The notes below the pieces were generated by a model. That model did not search any database and was not told the origin of the DNA. It saw nothing but the letters and a program-made list of their open reading frames with translations. A DNA stretch of 64,000 nucleotides from Ustulina deusta (taxonomy: Eukaryota > Ascomycota > Sordariomycetes > Xylariales > Xylariaceae), in the NCBI GenBank assembly GCA_023159155.1, contig JAJNNX010000040.1:186001-250000 (forward strand), given 5' to 3'. The translations under genes were made by a program, and so were the position numbers. Of the stretch, positions 50,519 through 62,378 are shown piece by piece; positions within the stretch are counted from its first letter, which is position 1; the number at the start of each line of letters is the position of its first letter.

Positions 50519-53119
50519 GTTGTTCGTGTGTTGCAGCCAACACTGCAAATGGGGTGGGAGTTGTTGGTCGGATGGAGGTGAGTGGAAGCGTCACTGAATG
50601 ACGACCTACGGAGGTCTCTTAAACCCGCTTCGGCCGCGATTCGGGACTGTTGCTACCTAGCCGATGCGCTGTCAATGTGGCTTTGTGGCTGTGTACTTAG
50701 GTAGCTTTCGCCACACACAGGGGCACCCCACACTCTCCAAGCTAGACAAGGTAGGCTAGCGTGTGTGGGGCAACTAATTGGACCTATTCGGCCTACTATT
50801 TTTTCTCAGATCGCGAATTTTGGATTCTTACTTCCTTCCAGCTTCACACTTTTTCTTTCCAGTCTCGACCGCTCACAAGAGACACTGGCGCTTCAAGCGT
50901 GGGCTATGATCGGGCTTTGCCATTCTGTTTCTGTTTCGTGCCTCGATTTCCAGGGTCGCTACACTGTAAGTCGGCTATTCTCAAGATTTCCCACCACCCC
51001 ATCGAGATTTGCTATGATTATCACAATCTTGAACAATCCAAATCTTACAACAAAACTATGGGGATACCTAAATAATTAGGAAAACCATGAGCAAATTGCT
51101 TCCCTTGGATACTGTCAACCAGTCTGCAAGCCGAGTCATCAGCTAATGTCCCGTTGACAGGTCGTCATCTAACCACCCAGCCAGATCATGGACGGGCGAG
51201 GCCAGTTGCGACGAGTCGTGTCATGATATGAAAAAGGTACGCTCCCGATTTGCTCTCATTGCTTTCCTTGCACACTCCCTTGAGGGATGATGAAAATTCG
51301 ACAAACCTAGGAATTCCTCTTTCCGAATACATCATGTCGATTTGTTTTTAGTTTCAGCCTTGTCTGACCTCTATTATCGCGTCCTCTTACGCTGGCAACA
51401 TTCTGTTGAACTATGAGCTAACTGTCGCGGCTTTCAGGTATGCCATCATCCCTCGTCAAAACATCGCATTCACATGAGGATACATTGAACGAACGGGCGG
51501 ACATAAACGAACCCTCGTTCCTCCTCTCGTCAAAACAAGGCCGTACAACCCTTGGAGAGGAGGTCAACGTGGACTTCTTGTTGAGACTTCGTCAGCTGAT
51601 TGTGCTCCATCGTCGCCGCCACTGTGTTAATCGTCAATCGTTCCCTTAGCTAACGGCTCTCGATAGGTAAATCTTCTCGTCACTTGTCTGCGAATTCGAT
51701 CCTCTAAAATGATGAGCACTATTCACACTGTTTGATCCTATCCCATGGATACGGAAATGAACATTATAACAAACAAATCTGATTTAATGAGGTTTGTAGC
51801 TATTCAACCCCTGGTTGTCCAAGACACTAAGCTAATATGCCGACTAGCCTGACATTACATACTTGAGCTGCGATTTTATGCACTTAGTAAATATCATGAC
51901 TGACATTCAGTCTGTGTTAGGTAACGTGTTTACGAGAAGACTGGGTCGTTGCTATTAGTTCAAGAGTAAGTTAGTCCCCTCGTTGCCGCAACCTATACAG
52001 CCTATGGTACACCAACGCTCCGTCACGACAGAAGTTGTAGTTAGAATAGATATCAGCTTGGCTAACTCGGTCTTTGATTTTAGGTACACATACATGGACA
52101 ACATAGATTAGGGCAATCACGTACCCAAGGCTGAAGAAGCTGAGGTTATATAGCATACAATATGATGACTCGTCTACGTGCATTTCTCTCCTTTGAATAT
52201 GTGAAGCATTACACTAGTACTGAAAGCCTTAGCATTTGCATGAAGTAGATTGATGAAGGTACAGCCTCTACGCATCGACCATTCAGCACCCCGAGACTAA
52301 ACTTTCTGTCTAAAGGCCCAAACCTCATCGTCCCCGATACAGTATGACACAGTGCAGGTACGTTGTCCTCAGCTATGCGGGGTCACCTCATACGCTGCGG
52401 CTCGATCTTTGTTTATTAGTCATCGAAATACCCAGGAAGTGAGCATCTGACCCTATTGCGTCGTATACAGTATGGCTAAGAGGTACGAGGGCCGATCACA
52501 ACGCTCTAATCCAGCTCTCAACAGCCCGTCTCCAGATCAATGCGGGGTAGCGTGAAGAGCTATACCCTTCAAGATCTGAGGTGGACGACGGTCAGAGGAT
52601 ATGTGGTGACGCAAGTATCTCTTTCAACGGGGATCAGGTCCGAGTCGAATCAGAGTTCGACGCCTGCGAGGATTGGCTCCTCTCATTGGTGAAGTCATTA
52701 CTGAGCATCCTTGCTAACCACTGACGTCTCCCCTCGTCTCCAGGTACTACCTACTAGACTGCAGTATGTGTCTGGGGATCTCTAGCTTTGGTTTCTAGCT
52801 ATTGGATAGGGTGGAAAGTGTGGGAGGTGCGGGCGCACCCATTCAATTCGGTACGGTAGGAAGAGGAGGTCTTTCGCTTTGTGCGAGCATAGGCTGTTAG
52901 GGAAGTTCCATGTTGGCACGGCCTTTATTAATAAGAGAAGCTCTTCCCCGCTCCATGTGGCATGATTGTCTCCCGTTGCGTCTTCCCCCTCGAAATCGAA
53001 TACCTCCCTCCCTACCTACTATGTGACAAACAAGACAGTAAACTCCCTAGAACCAAGACATTCTACTCTACCATCACACACCGCCCGCTTGAACTCCATT
53101 CCGCAACGCTCGAGACAAG
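50519..53119. other. Gene desert
   Basis: No supported gene. A 69-codon ATG frame at 51440-51649 follows a CTAAC...TTTCAG splice-acceptor-like string, and a neighbouring short frame near 51345-51415 reads as plausible protein. They could be exons of a decayed gene but have no recognised match. The region near 53000 is the leader of the next gene. Confidence 0.4.
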
Positions 53120-53640
53120 ATGGATAGCACCAAAGCACCCGTCGACCAGCAGCAGCAGCAGCAGAGCTCGACTGCGCGTCGTCGAAGAGTCAGTATTTCC
53201 GTTTCCATTTCCGTCCCCTCTAGCTCCAAATCATTTTCTTTGTGGTGAAGACAAGGGAAAACAACAGCTCTATGCAATGTACCCCGATCATATTCACGTC
53301 AGCGTTGAGAAGAAAAGAAAAGAAAAGATGAAGCAAACAAACAAACAAGGTGGCTGACAGATACACCCACGCGACATGTAGAGCTCCGGCCCTTCCTACG
53401 ATGGTCTCATGAACTACAAGCGCTCAAATGACCCCAACTCGATGGCCCGTCGCGCCAGTCTACACGAGCAGAAGCCTCAGTCGGGCTTCTTCGGATCGAT
53501 GTGGTACAAGTACGTATTCCATTATCGTGCTCCTCCCAATTCCACTTCAACCAATCCTGCTCTATACATACCCCCTGACGACCAGTTTTCGCTAACGAAT
53601 CAACAGCTTTACTCGCGGTCCCTCGAGCCCTACCAAGTAG
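53120..53640 (+). CDS. Small conserved-looking protein, three exons
   Basis: Predicted 76 residues from exons 53120-53188, 53382-53509 and 53607-53640. The last junction (AA/GTACGT...CAACAG/C) is strong and turns the tail into GSMWYNFTRGPSSPTK-stop, a sensible end. The middle exon encodes SSGPSYDGLMNYKRSNDPNSMARRASLHEQKPQSGFFG. The first exon encodes MDSTKAPV followed by a CAG run (poly-Gln, about 53147-53164). Its donor is the weak GTCAGT, chosen because it alone keeps phase, so the residues between the Gln run and SSGPSY are uncertain. Similar short proteins with a 'KRxSxDPxxxARRxSLxxQKPQxGF' pattern occur in other filamentous ascomycetes, to my recollection. There is no signal peptide, membrane segment or known domain. 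The function is unknown; a soluble cytosolic protein is likely. Confidence 0.65.
53147..53164 (+). repeat. CAG trinucleotide run (poly-Gln)
   Basis: Six consecutive CAG codons in the first exon of the small gene. Length variation is possible. Confidence 0.8.
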
Positions 53641-56600
53641 TCGCCGATTCGATATGTTGTGAGTAGGGGTGAGTAGGGGACACAAGATAGCCTGCCTACC
53701 ACGTACCTACCAACCCACGAGGGAATAAATAAATAAAAACAAAAAGGGAAACATAGCGAAAGCAAGCTCGTTGTCTGTCCATGAAGCAGCATCACCAAGG
53801 AAAGATTGGGTATAGCGCAGAATGTTTCCTTCGTCCCGTCCCGTTCCCTACGCATATATCAGGATATCAGTCTCCACTATGGTAATTGAAACGCTGCGAG
53901 AGAGACGGAGAAGAGTAAGTGAATTGGGCGTTGCGGCCTGCTGTATAGCATCGGTGTATGATTACCTCTTAGCTCGCTCCACCAGAAGACACTTTCGGTA
54001 ATGAAGTTCATCTGAACAACGTTGGTAGTATGTGCATTTTATCTCTTTGGGACAGAAGTGTTGAGTCAGGGCCGCTTGGATTAAGGGGTCTGTCTCATGT
54101 GATATTTTTGATGGTATTACTCAAGATATTGATCTTGTTATGAAAAGCCTGAGTACCTATATAAAGCTCCACCATCCCGTGAGAACCAGGGCCCATCAAA
54201 AGCGACAACACTGTCGTACGGGAAACGGGCACTATAGGCGGTCAATACACCCCATTCAGTGATATACGTCCTGAACAGGCCGTCCCAACTATTCGACCAA
54301 GAGGTTATCGATCTCCTATGCACCTCCTGTCCACGACACCTCCTTTCTCTCGTAACCTAAGCCATTCTTTACTTGTCCCGGGATACCCCACCCGACCTTG
54401 GTCGTGAAGGTGTCGCTTTTGTTGCGGCTGGCTGATGGTTTCTTCGAAAGAGAGGTGTGATTCAAACTGCGACGATGGGGTACGTACGTAGGCATCTGGA
54501 ACGTTGCTGTTACAATACAGATTCTTTCCTTTGCAGGCCATTTCCTTCGAGCATAAGTAGGCGGGTTAGGTTCGTCATTTGTGGTTGTGTTAATAATTAG
54601 ATCTGCATGACTTAACTTACACGACCTTGTGGGAGTGAGTAGTGGCTGACCCGCACAGGTGATGTCGTGACGTTCTGACTAGGTCGCAAACACAGGCAAC
54701 AGCGATAAACGGCTGGCTTACTCGCGTTTCGACGTCGCCATGCGGGAATTGTTGTACGGAAGATCTAGAAGGTTCGCGCGAAGGTAGGTAGGTAATACAC
54801 CGATCAGAGTGTTATACATACGCGGTATATGCCATGGCGCCTACCTAAGTACCTATTCAGCCCCCGCTTAGTTCCGAGTACCGATATCTAGTTGTATATA
54901 CCTAGTTCCGGCATTTCCGCCTCGTTGCCCAGGACTTGTTGGCATCATAGAACATTATTCTTGAATTGAGGATATCCCCCGAGCTCTAGTCAGCCCTTCG
55001 AGGTTGTTATAGACGTGCTAAAGCCTATTAGCTAACAATTCGAACACGGAGGCAGTGCCGGGAGCCCCCGTTCTAGTAACGCTACAATATATATACAGGA
55101 AGTTATCGAGCAAGAGTTAGAATGCAAGGGATCCCGCCATTAATTTTTCATCAGACTCGAAGCCCAAGTCTTCATCGCCGTCTTTCTTGTTACACATGCC
55201 ATCTTATGCCTCACAAGTCTCCTCCATCCTCCCAGGTTCCCTAGTAGTCCTTCCCAAGCCCCAATGTCATCAACCTCAATCTGAATCACCATCTTCAATC
55301 ACAATCAGCAGTCTCTCAGCTTTCCTCCCAGCACCGTCACACCTCTCCTTCTGCTCAGAAAGTAGATAGGAGACGCTAGACTTGGAGTCGCGTTCAATTT
55401 CCGCTGCAGACTTATTGCGCGGCAGCGCATACATATAGGCGTCGTTTTGCGTTGTCACTGGGCTCCAGCCCCAAGCCATAGTAGCAAAAGGCCTCATTGT
55501 TAGTCAGGGCTGGGGAGATATGGTGATTGGCGATAGGTACATGCCGCTCTTACACCAGCAATGGCGGTTTTCCTTTAGCATGGCCATCTAAGATAAGACG
55601 AAGATGGATCACGGGAAGACTCACTTGGGTTGTATCTTGGAAAAATCAGAGGGAACGTTGTGAAACACTGATTGGTAGATGAAGGGTCCCTGCCTGGTCT
55701 GATGAACCCCGAGTGTGCTGAGAAGTATAAGCCGGCGCTTCGACCGGTACCTAGACTGTTCGGGTTGGAGATGATAGATGACAGCACTACCCCTAGCCTC
55801 TATTATATGGTGCTCCCCTTCACTATGAGATGAATCCTGTCGATTAGGCGGTTTTGGGTCACGGATAACTTATCCTTGGAACATAAGCGGGATAGGTCGT
55901 GTATGTGATAAAAAGTCATCGTTCACAACATAAAGATCAAGACAAGGCAGGTGGAAGGCAAGGTCCAGCTTGAATTTGCGGTTATCCAGCTATCTACAAG
56001 TAAGGGTTCCAACGGCACCCCCCAACGTGGATAATAAACCCCCCACTAGCGGCCCTCCTTTGTCTAAAATAATTGTTATTTTTTGGGTATCTGCCTGTCG
56101 TTACCGCGAGGGAATATTACGAACAGGTAAGGACCCCGGAAAAGAAAATTTTTAATCGAGTCGGGGACCTTCGAGACAGGAAACGGGCGAACCCGAAACC
56201 TGGCTACAGAGAGACGCGACCAGCCCAGCCCCAAGTCCGTGTTGAACAACCCAATATGTTGAACAATAGGACCTTTTCCTCCTCACCAATCTTCTCCCCA
56301 CGCCCCCGGGGCGGCCTTTTCACAACGTCACCATAAAGGCCCACTCGTGTGAAAAGTGGCAGAACGCTAGTCAGCGTGGGGATGGGTTCTCCTCGGCCGA
56401 GTCCGAGACGCTGGCTCCGGAGCAAAGTTGCTTCTGCCGCGGCTATGAGAAGGACGTGTAATTTTGAGCTCCTTGAAAACAAGAAGATGACGCCCTCACT
56501 CTCTGGCATATTGCTCTTACTATCGCGCTTATCTCCTTCAGAAAGAACCCAAGAAATGGTGGCCACCGCGACTGCTCGCCGACACAATGGTGAAGCCTCT

Positions 56601-58556
56601 CCGCTCCCAAGATGTCCAACTGCTCACCATCCGCCTTCGAGCGCCGCCCAAGATGTAGTACAAGTTGACCACATCTTGGTTGTGTTGTACAACTCGATTG
56701 CCAATAAACAAAATTTGCCTAGGTACTAGAGATGCCGTCACCCTGCGATAGGGTAGATCATCGCAGTCTAATAAAGACAAAGTCGTTCCCGCTAGGCCTT
56801 AAACACGATTATAATCAATTCCATGGCCGTGCTGCTCATGGTCGTAACACGTAAAAATATTTACTCAATGACATCCGTCGCGCGGCATTTAGCCAAACTC
56901 GGTCGTTGTTCCTCAACCTGCTAGCTGATAATTGAGACCTCCCGAGTTCATCGTCATCTGAGCAGATATCCGGAATCAAGGAAATCCAGATCATTACCTC
57001 CAGGTCGTATGGAGTATTGGGCAGTTTGTTGTCATTGCCAAGGACGTCAGCCGTTAACGCCTATCTCGTGAACTAAAACAATGTTAGAATGAAGGACGAA
57101 TGAGCCGACGTGGCAGCAATTGAACACTGACCTTGAGTGGCCTATTCAGTACCCAGACCATCACAAAACGCCGGGTCGGCTGTGAGCACGACCATGAGAG
57201 TATTACCATTCCAACCATGATCCATTGAGGCATCTCATTCAGACCGAGGGTTGTTGCAGATAGACCACTTGTCTTGATCGTCAAAGTGGCACAATCCGGA
57301 TGGCTCGGTGCACAAGTATTATCGTACCAACACCGTTCAAAGCCGAGGCATCTCACTCATACTCATTACGACTCGGACTCCTCTCAATAGTCAAAGTGTT
57401 CGAAATCGCAAACCTACAAGGTACATCTGTCAGTTCATTGCGTAGCCCAAAAATAGGGTTGGACACTCACCGCAAAGGCATCTAAGCATACCAAACGCCC
57501 CAACCATGTGCGTATCTATGCTTTTGAATACCGCTAGACTTGGTGTCGACTACCAAGTCTTTTGAAAATATACATGAAACAAGGAACCGTTTCGTTCATG
57601 CCGTCGTTAACTTGCTCATCTTCCAGTAGGCCTTTTAACTGTCTTGCCCGGGACAACATTCGTCACTTCATGACTCAGGTGGGCCTTTCTGTATTCGATG
57701 TCATGCCCAGGACAAACGCCGGGTGCCTCTAACCTAGACTCCACGACTCCATAAGGCAGTTTAACGGTCATGCCTAGGACCATCATGTCGCGAATCAACT
57801 TAGATTCCACGACCCATTTAGGCCTTTTACCGTCTCTGCCCAGGACCACACGCCTCCACTTCCTCGATATCTAGCGCAGTAGAGCCCGATAGGACATGAC
57901 TGGTATTCTGGGAGTCGTGAGAAGCAAGTCAAACTTGCTTGTTGTGTATATTCGAGTAATCCGCGACAACTGTATCAGGACATGTTAACCCAAGCTGAAG
58001 AGCTGTCCCAACTCTAGCTGGTCATATATACAAGCCTAGTTGAAGTACTGAGATGGTGTAGCCGCCCACACGATGCAGATCCAAGACTCCAGTTGCTTGA
58101 CGTTTGGAGATGTCTCCGCGATTGTAGAGCCATCGTAGCTGTCGAGATGTGTGTGGGGCCCTGGTCGGGCATGGAGAGATGAAGACAAGCCCTCTTTGCC
58201 ATGCTGCAAGAGGGCTTGGGGAGTAACCAACTAGGGTGGCATGGTCTCGAGAAATGGCGGTAATATCGAGCTAACGCTGATTAAAGGGTCGAGGGAAGAG
58301 AGAAGAGTGACCGCCGGATGAAGGCGTCATCGAATGGACTTCTCCTTACCTACTGTACTGCAGTGAGGGGTGGCGACTCACGAACAGTAATGATGGATAG
58401 ATGGGGAATCTGGAAATCAGGCGGGAAATTTCCACAGTGACCTATGAAGGCGAGAACAGGCCCACAGTGGGGATGCAATCTCGGAAACTCAGATTATCCG
58501 GATGCGGATGTGGATATATACCGGACTCGGAATACGTACCGTGCGATTCAGGTGCA
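53641..58556. other. Gene desert of about 4.9 kb
   Basis: No gene is supported. It contains TAGGTAGGTA words near 54783-54795, a degenerate ~66-bp tandem repeat at 57630-57850, and overlapping frames at 56200-56740 on both strands without domains. A minus-strand frame around 57090-57330 ends in a good donor-like GTCAGT and holds a short hydrophobic stretch, but I cannot assemble a gene from it. Confidence 0.45.
57630..57850. repeat. Degenerate tandem repeat, period about 66 bp
   Basis: The word TGCCCAGGAC (with variants CCCGGGAC and CCTAGGAC) recurs at 57645, 57704, 57771 and 57837. Each copy is followed by a TCNACGAC/CATGACTC-like block and a GGCCTTTT-like block. Spacings are 59, 67 and 66 bp. 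The copies are diverged and the spacing shifts frame, so the array is non-coding. Confidence 0.65.
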
Positions 58557-58572
58557 CAGTGTACTGGTATAG
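58557..58572 (+). repeat. Target-site duplication, left copy
   Basis: CAGTGTACTGGTATAG, identical to 59404-59419, flanks the insertion 58573-59403. Confidence 0.7.
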
Positions 58573-59403
58573 TAGTAGTAGTAGTAGTAGTTTATTAAGG
58601 TCCCCCCTAGGCAGATACTGCGGGCAGGTATTACTGTCTTACATGGCCTAGCCAGGCTTATATTCAAAAGGACCCCCCACTATGACCTACCCCCCAGCCC
58701 CAATTCTAGCACGCTATATCCTAGCCCCTGGTCGGCTTTTTCTTTTTCCGTTAGGTTACCAATCTACCCACTTGGGACCTTTTCCTAGGGCTATACCCTA
58801 TAAGACCTTCGGTACCAGGAAGTAATATAGCGGTCAACAGGAAAACCCCCCCCCTGCATAAGTAAAGTTCGGAGGGCAAAAACCTATTGCGGCCGGACTG
58901 CGTACGCCTAAGAGATTCCGGCACCCAAGTTCTTGTACTGAAAATTCGAGTTCCGGCGAGATGGGCCGTAAAGATTAAGCGTACGTTAACGCCATAACTC
59001 GATGTGAGGTATCGAGAGCGCTGTTCCGAAGAAGAGATAGGCCAATTCTTTATTTAACAACGGGAACAGACCTCCGTCGGACGATCCGAGACAAATTTGA
59101 ACCTTCCACCTCGACCTCTCTTTTCTATCCCAAAAACCCTACCCTGCAGGCCATTCACCTCCCTCTAGGGTGGCGTACACCTTTCATACATGCAAAGCAG
59201 TACAAATAGCACCTGGTCTCACCCCCCCCCTAGGGGTAGCCCCTCAGGCCTACAGGGTAAGTAGCATAAAAAATTGCCCTTCTTTACCAGTGGCAGCGCA
59301 GGTCTGATTCGTAAAGTGAAGCCGGAAATTGTTAGATATATTGCCGAAAAGGGTAGTTTTGTGGGGCGTTCCAAGAAGCGAAAAATAAAAAGAAGGGAAG
59401 GTG
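58573..59403 (-). mobile_element. LINE-like (or SINE-like) non-LTR insertion, 831 bp
   Basis: The segment is bounded by an exact 16-bp direct repeat. It starts on the plus strand with a TAG run (about seven units, to 58591) followed by TTTATTAAGG. Read on the minus strand, it therefore ends in ...CCTTAATAAA then (CTA)n, a simple-repeat 3' tail of the kind left by target-primed reverse transcription. The other edge has no matching inverted repeat or LTR. Its length fits a 5'-truncated LINE copy or a SINE. No reverse transcriptase or endonuclease motif is readable, so only 3' untranslated sequence may remain. Homopolymer C/G runs near 58845-58853 and 59221-59231 are unusual in this window. Confidence 0.6.
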
Positions 59404-59419
59404 CAGTGTACTGGTATAG
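59404..59419 (+). repeat. Target-site duplication, right copy
   Basis: CAGTGTACTGGTATAG, identical to 58557-58572. Confidence 0.7.
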
Positions 59420-60373
59420 GTCCCAGGTCCTTTCTCGCCAGGCCCCCACTGAGCTTGAAAGGTTGGTTGTCGAAACCTATATGTACCTAAGCCCATGTCC
59501 TATATACGTCATTCCACCACGGCGCATATAAGCGGCTGCAATGATCTACGACGTATACGTGTAGTAGAGCAATGGAAAAGTATGCAAGTTGCGATTCTTC
59601 AAAAGCCAAACATCCCTAACACGGCACATTGATACATCTTGACTATTTCACGAGATGAGCGTATCAGGCGGGACAGCAATTATCACAGTCAATACTGTCA
59701 AAGGAATATGTGATGACAATTTGCACATATGCCATTGGGACGCCTTCTCAAGTGGAAAGCCTTGGCGACATTGTGCATTCCGGCGAGGTCCTCCTGATGA
59801 AAAGAACGCGCGGGCCCTACGGCTGATCGGTCACCTACCGCTACCAGACGACACTGATGCCGACCGCTGGGCCACCACAGGGCGCATGTAGGTTCAGCCA
59901 AACGCTGGCGATACGACTACTAGCGATGTTTAGGCTTCGGGGGTTAAGTTAAATATGCTAAATTGATTGGACTTATGTTGACCCAGTTAAAGCTGCGTAA
60001 GTGGATTGTGATGAGTGACTTAACGGCGGCGGAGATGTTGGCGACGATTTGCGGAGTCCCGAAGCATGCAGGATGGATGCCGGCGGCCTGCGGGCTGAAA
60101 CACGACGACAGGGATTCTGCAACATTAGGTATCTACTTAGTAATTATCAAAGATATTTGTCTCTGCTCAGAAGGGCAAGGCTACACGACATGGTCCGGAA
60201 GAGAGTTCACACCCACGTGGCGAACATTCCTCCTATCTACCATCTTTTTCTTTCTTTCTTTCTTCCTTTTCTTCTTCTTTCTTTTCCCATGCTTTCGTAA
60301 AATCGCGGTCATTTTAATCTACTAGATAAGCATTTGAAGTCATTGGAATAATATTAACGGCGACATTGGGTAA
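59420..60373. other. Intergenic, no gene supported
   Basis: A 78-codon ATG frame at 59655-59891 has no recognised domain. A pyrimidine tract of TTTC/CTT units lies at 60243-60289. Confidence 0.45.
60243..60289. repeat. Polypyrimidine TTTC/CTT microsatellite
   Basis: Uninterrupted C/T tract made of CTTT and CTT units. Confidence 0.8.
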
Positions 60374-60664
60374 GTAGGGATCGAAGTAAACGAAAAGGGC
60401 ACGGCATCGCTTACATGTATCAGTATACATGCTGTAGGTAACACAAGTATAGACTTCTGGCGAGCCAGGAAATCAGAAAAACGAGTCAATCAGCGAACTG
60501 TCGCGGCTGTCACCAAAAAGGTATCTCAAAAACGGAATCCAAAAAGGGCGGCTCCCACATTCAACTGCTTGCCATACGAGATTCGTCTTAGGATTTGGGA
60601 GGAATTCATCCGCAAAAACCCCGCATCATCCGGCTTGATCTCCTCAATAAACCCACTAAGGTAG
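60374..60664 (+). pseudogene. Fragment of a 2EXR-domain (F-box-like) protein
   Basis: An open frame without ATG ends at TAG 60662-60664. It contains FNCLPYEIRLRIWEEFI preceded by a basic stretch (SQKRNPKRAAPT), the signature start of the 2EXR domain (F-x-x-LP-x-EIR-x-x-IW), common in large, variable fungal families. The expected continuation (RIV..., LLHVCRESR) is not found in any frame before the surrounding sequence loses coding character at about 60850. The piece therefore looks like a truncated, decayed copy. A minus-strand frame over the same bases (60526-60828) is its shadow. An undetected intron could extend the gene. Confidence 0.5.
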
Positions 60665-62378
60665 ACCGCGGATTCACTTACTATTTCGCATCTCAGGGTG
60701 CCAATCCGAAAAAGTCCGAACAGGTCAGTACGGCAGAGTCCCTTATACCCCGTCTTGACGTCTCGGGAGAATAAGTTGCACGATCTGGGGGTTCTACTCT
60801 TGCTGCTCCTGCAACTTCCCGAATCCACTGATATTGCCTACCATCATTGATTCCAATAACTGACGCTAGAGTCATAAGTAGGTCTGCCCCTGCTGGGTGT
60901 CAACCGTGAAAGTAGATACGTTGCACTGAACAGGCCTATAATCCATTTCGGTATCGGGTATCTTATGGTAACTGTTGGAAGATGTGGAGATAGGTACACT
61001 CTATCCTCTGACTATATGTATCACTAGATTCCCCCGGACCTTTGGTCAGTTTAGCTATCCTAGGACCAAACTCGCACTTCAAAGAAAGCAACTCGACGAT
61101 ATACAGCTGTGTGCGTGCTCGGCGCCAGATCAGAAATAAGGGAGAAGCTGGGCCTCAGTGTATGCCCTAAACTGAGGCCCGTGCCCTGCTCTGATTTCGG
61201 TTTCGTTGCAGCCACAAATCCTGCGATAATTACCTCCTAGGACAGACCCCACGGGACAACTGCGTTGTTGGCCAGCTAATATTGTGTGTACAGACGAAGC
61301 AAGAACTCGGCACTGATTACATTTCCCGTATTATTTGTCTACCGCGATCTCGAGGGGGGAGTGCGGCGAAGAGCACAGGGTGGGCGCCCGTAATAGGGGG
61401 TAAAGAAAGGATTGTCTTCCGTGGGACACACACAGGTGGCGATGGCACTCTGCTCTGCTGAGCTGGAAGTGACTCGCGCTTGAAAGACATCTCTCCTGCG
61501 CCAAATTATCCTCGGCTCTCAAGCGGCGTCGAGAAAAGAATGGGCAACGTGGACGTTAAAATAGAACTTATTGGCAAGACATCAGAACGGATAGAGACAT
61601 AGAGGCTTAGAGTTGAGCGTCATCTAATTGCTTGAAGAGTATTGGGAACGACGAGAGGGCTTAATTCAAGAAGAGGCCATTACAAGTGCGTTTGGGTATT
61701 TATCAGGGATCTTCACGGAGAATAGAAGAGTACTAGCAGTAGTTCGCATGCATATTGTTAAGCACTTGTTAAGCCGTCGATAATTGAGACAGGTGATGAA
61801 TATGGTTGCTGTACGAAGACGCTCAAACTATTCTAGAGTATGCGGTGTTTTGCCTGGATACGACGCCATTTCCCTTTATTTTAGGCGATAGGCGTAGAGG
61901 AGAGATATGGTGTCATGATGTATATAGATTGAGGGTGCTGGGCGATGCGGAAGGCCGAGGCTAAGGCTTGCGATGTTTAAATAAATGCACGTGGAGAGAG
62001 GGATTGATCGACCATATGAGATACTTATTAATAAATGTATTTTTTCTGCTAAATATAGAAAGTTTTACCCCAAGAATGAATGACGTAGCTCACCAACTGA
62101 AGAAGTTATGACAAGAAAGGAGGGTGAGTCAAATATTCTTGTTGTGGAAGTTAACCAAAGCATTAATGAAACACAACTTGAACAGAAGCGGAAATAATCT
62201 TGATAACGAGAGCCAGGGTAATGATTTCATAGAAGTTGGTTTTAGTACAATAGAAAATCTTGCTAGGCTAATATTTGATATGTTACTTAACCTAAGAGAC
62301 TACTGTGTAGATTGCATAATATAGCGACATGAGAGAAAAGATATGTATTTTTTGTAATCCTACTGTTATTAGCTATCC
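60665..62378. other. Intergenic with a long hairpin
   Basis: No gene is supported. An imperfect inverted repeat lies at 61129-61195. The segment 61960-62370 is AT-rich. The right end is the 3' flank of the interrupted gene. Confidence 0.5.
61129..61195. repeat. Imperfect inverted repeat (hairpin)
   Basis: Inner arms GGGCCTCAGT (61150-61159) and ACTGAGGCCC (61171-61180) are perfect with an 11-nt loop. Outer arms ATCAGA (61129-61134)/TCTGAT (61190-61195) and AGGG/CCCT extend it with small internal loops. Its role is unknown. Confidence 0.7.

Noticed and set aside
52560..52735. Short protein-like frames around 52.6 kb
   Set aside because: Two frames are open at once, neither has an ATG or a recognised motif, and no splice partners were found.
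56204..56729. Overlapping frames of 126-127 codons on both strands
   Set aside because: The plus frame begins with GTG; neither frame shows a domain, and both being open is explained by base composition.
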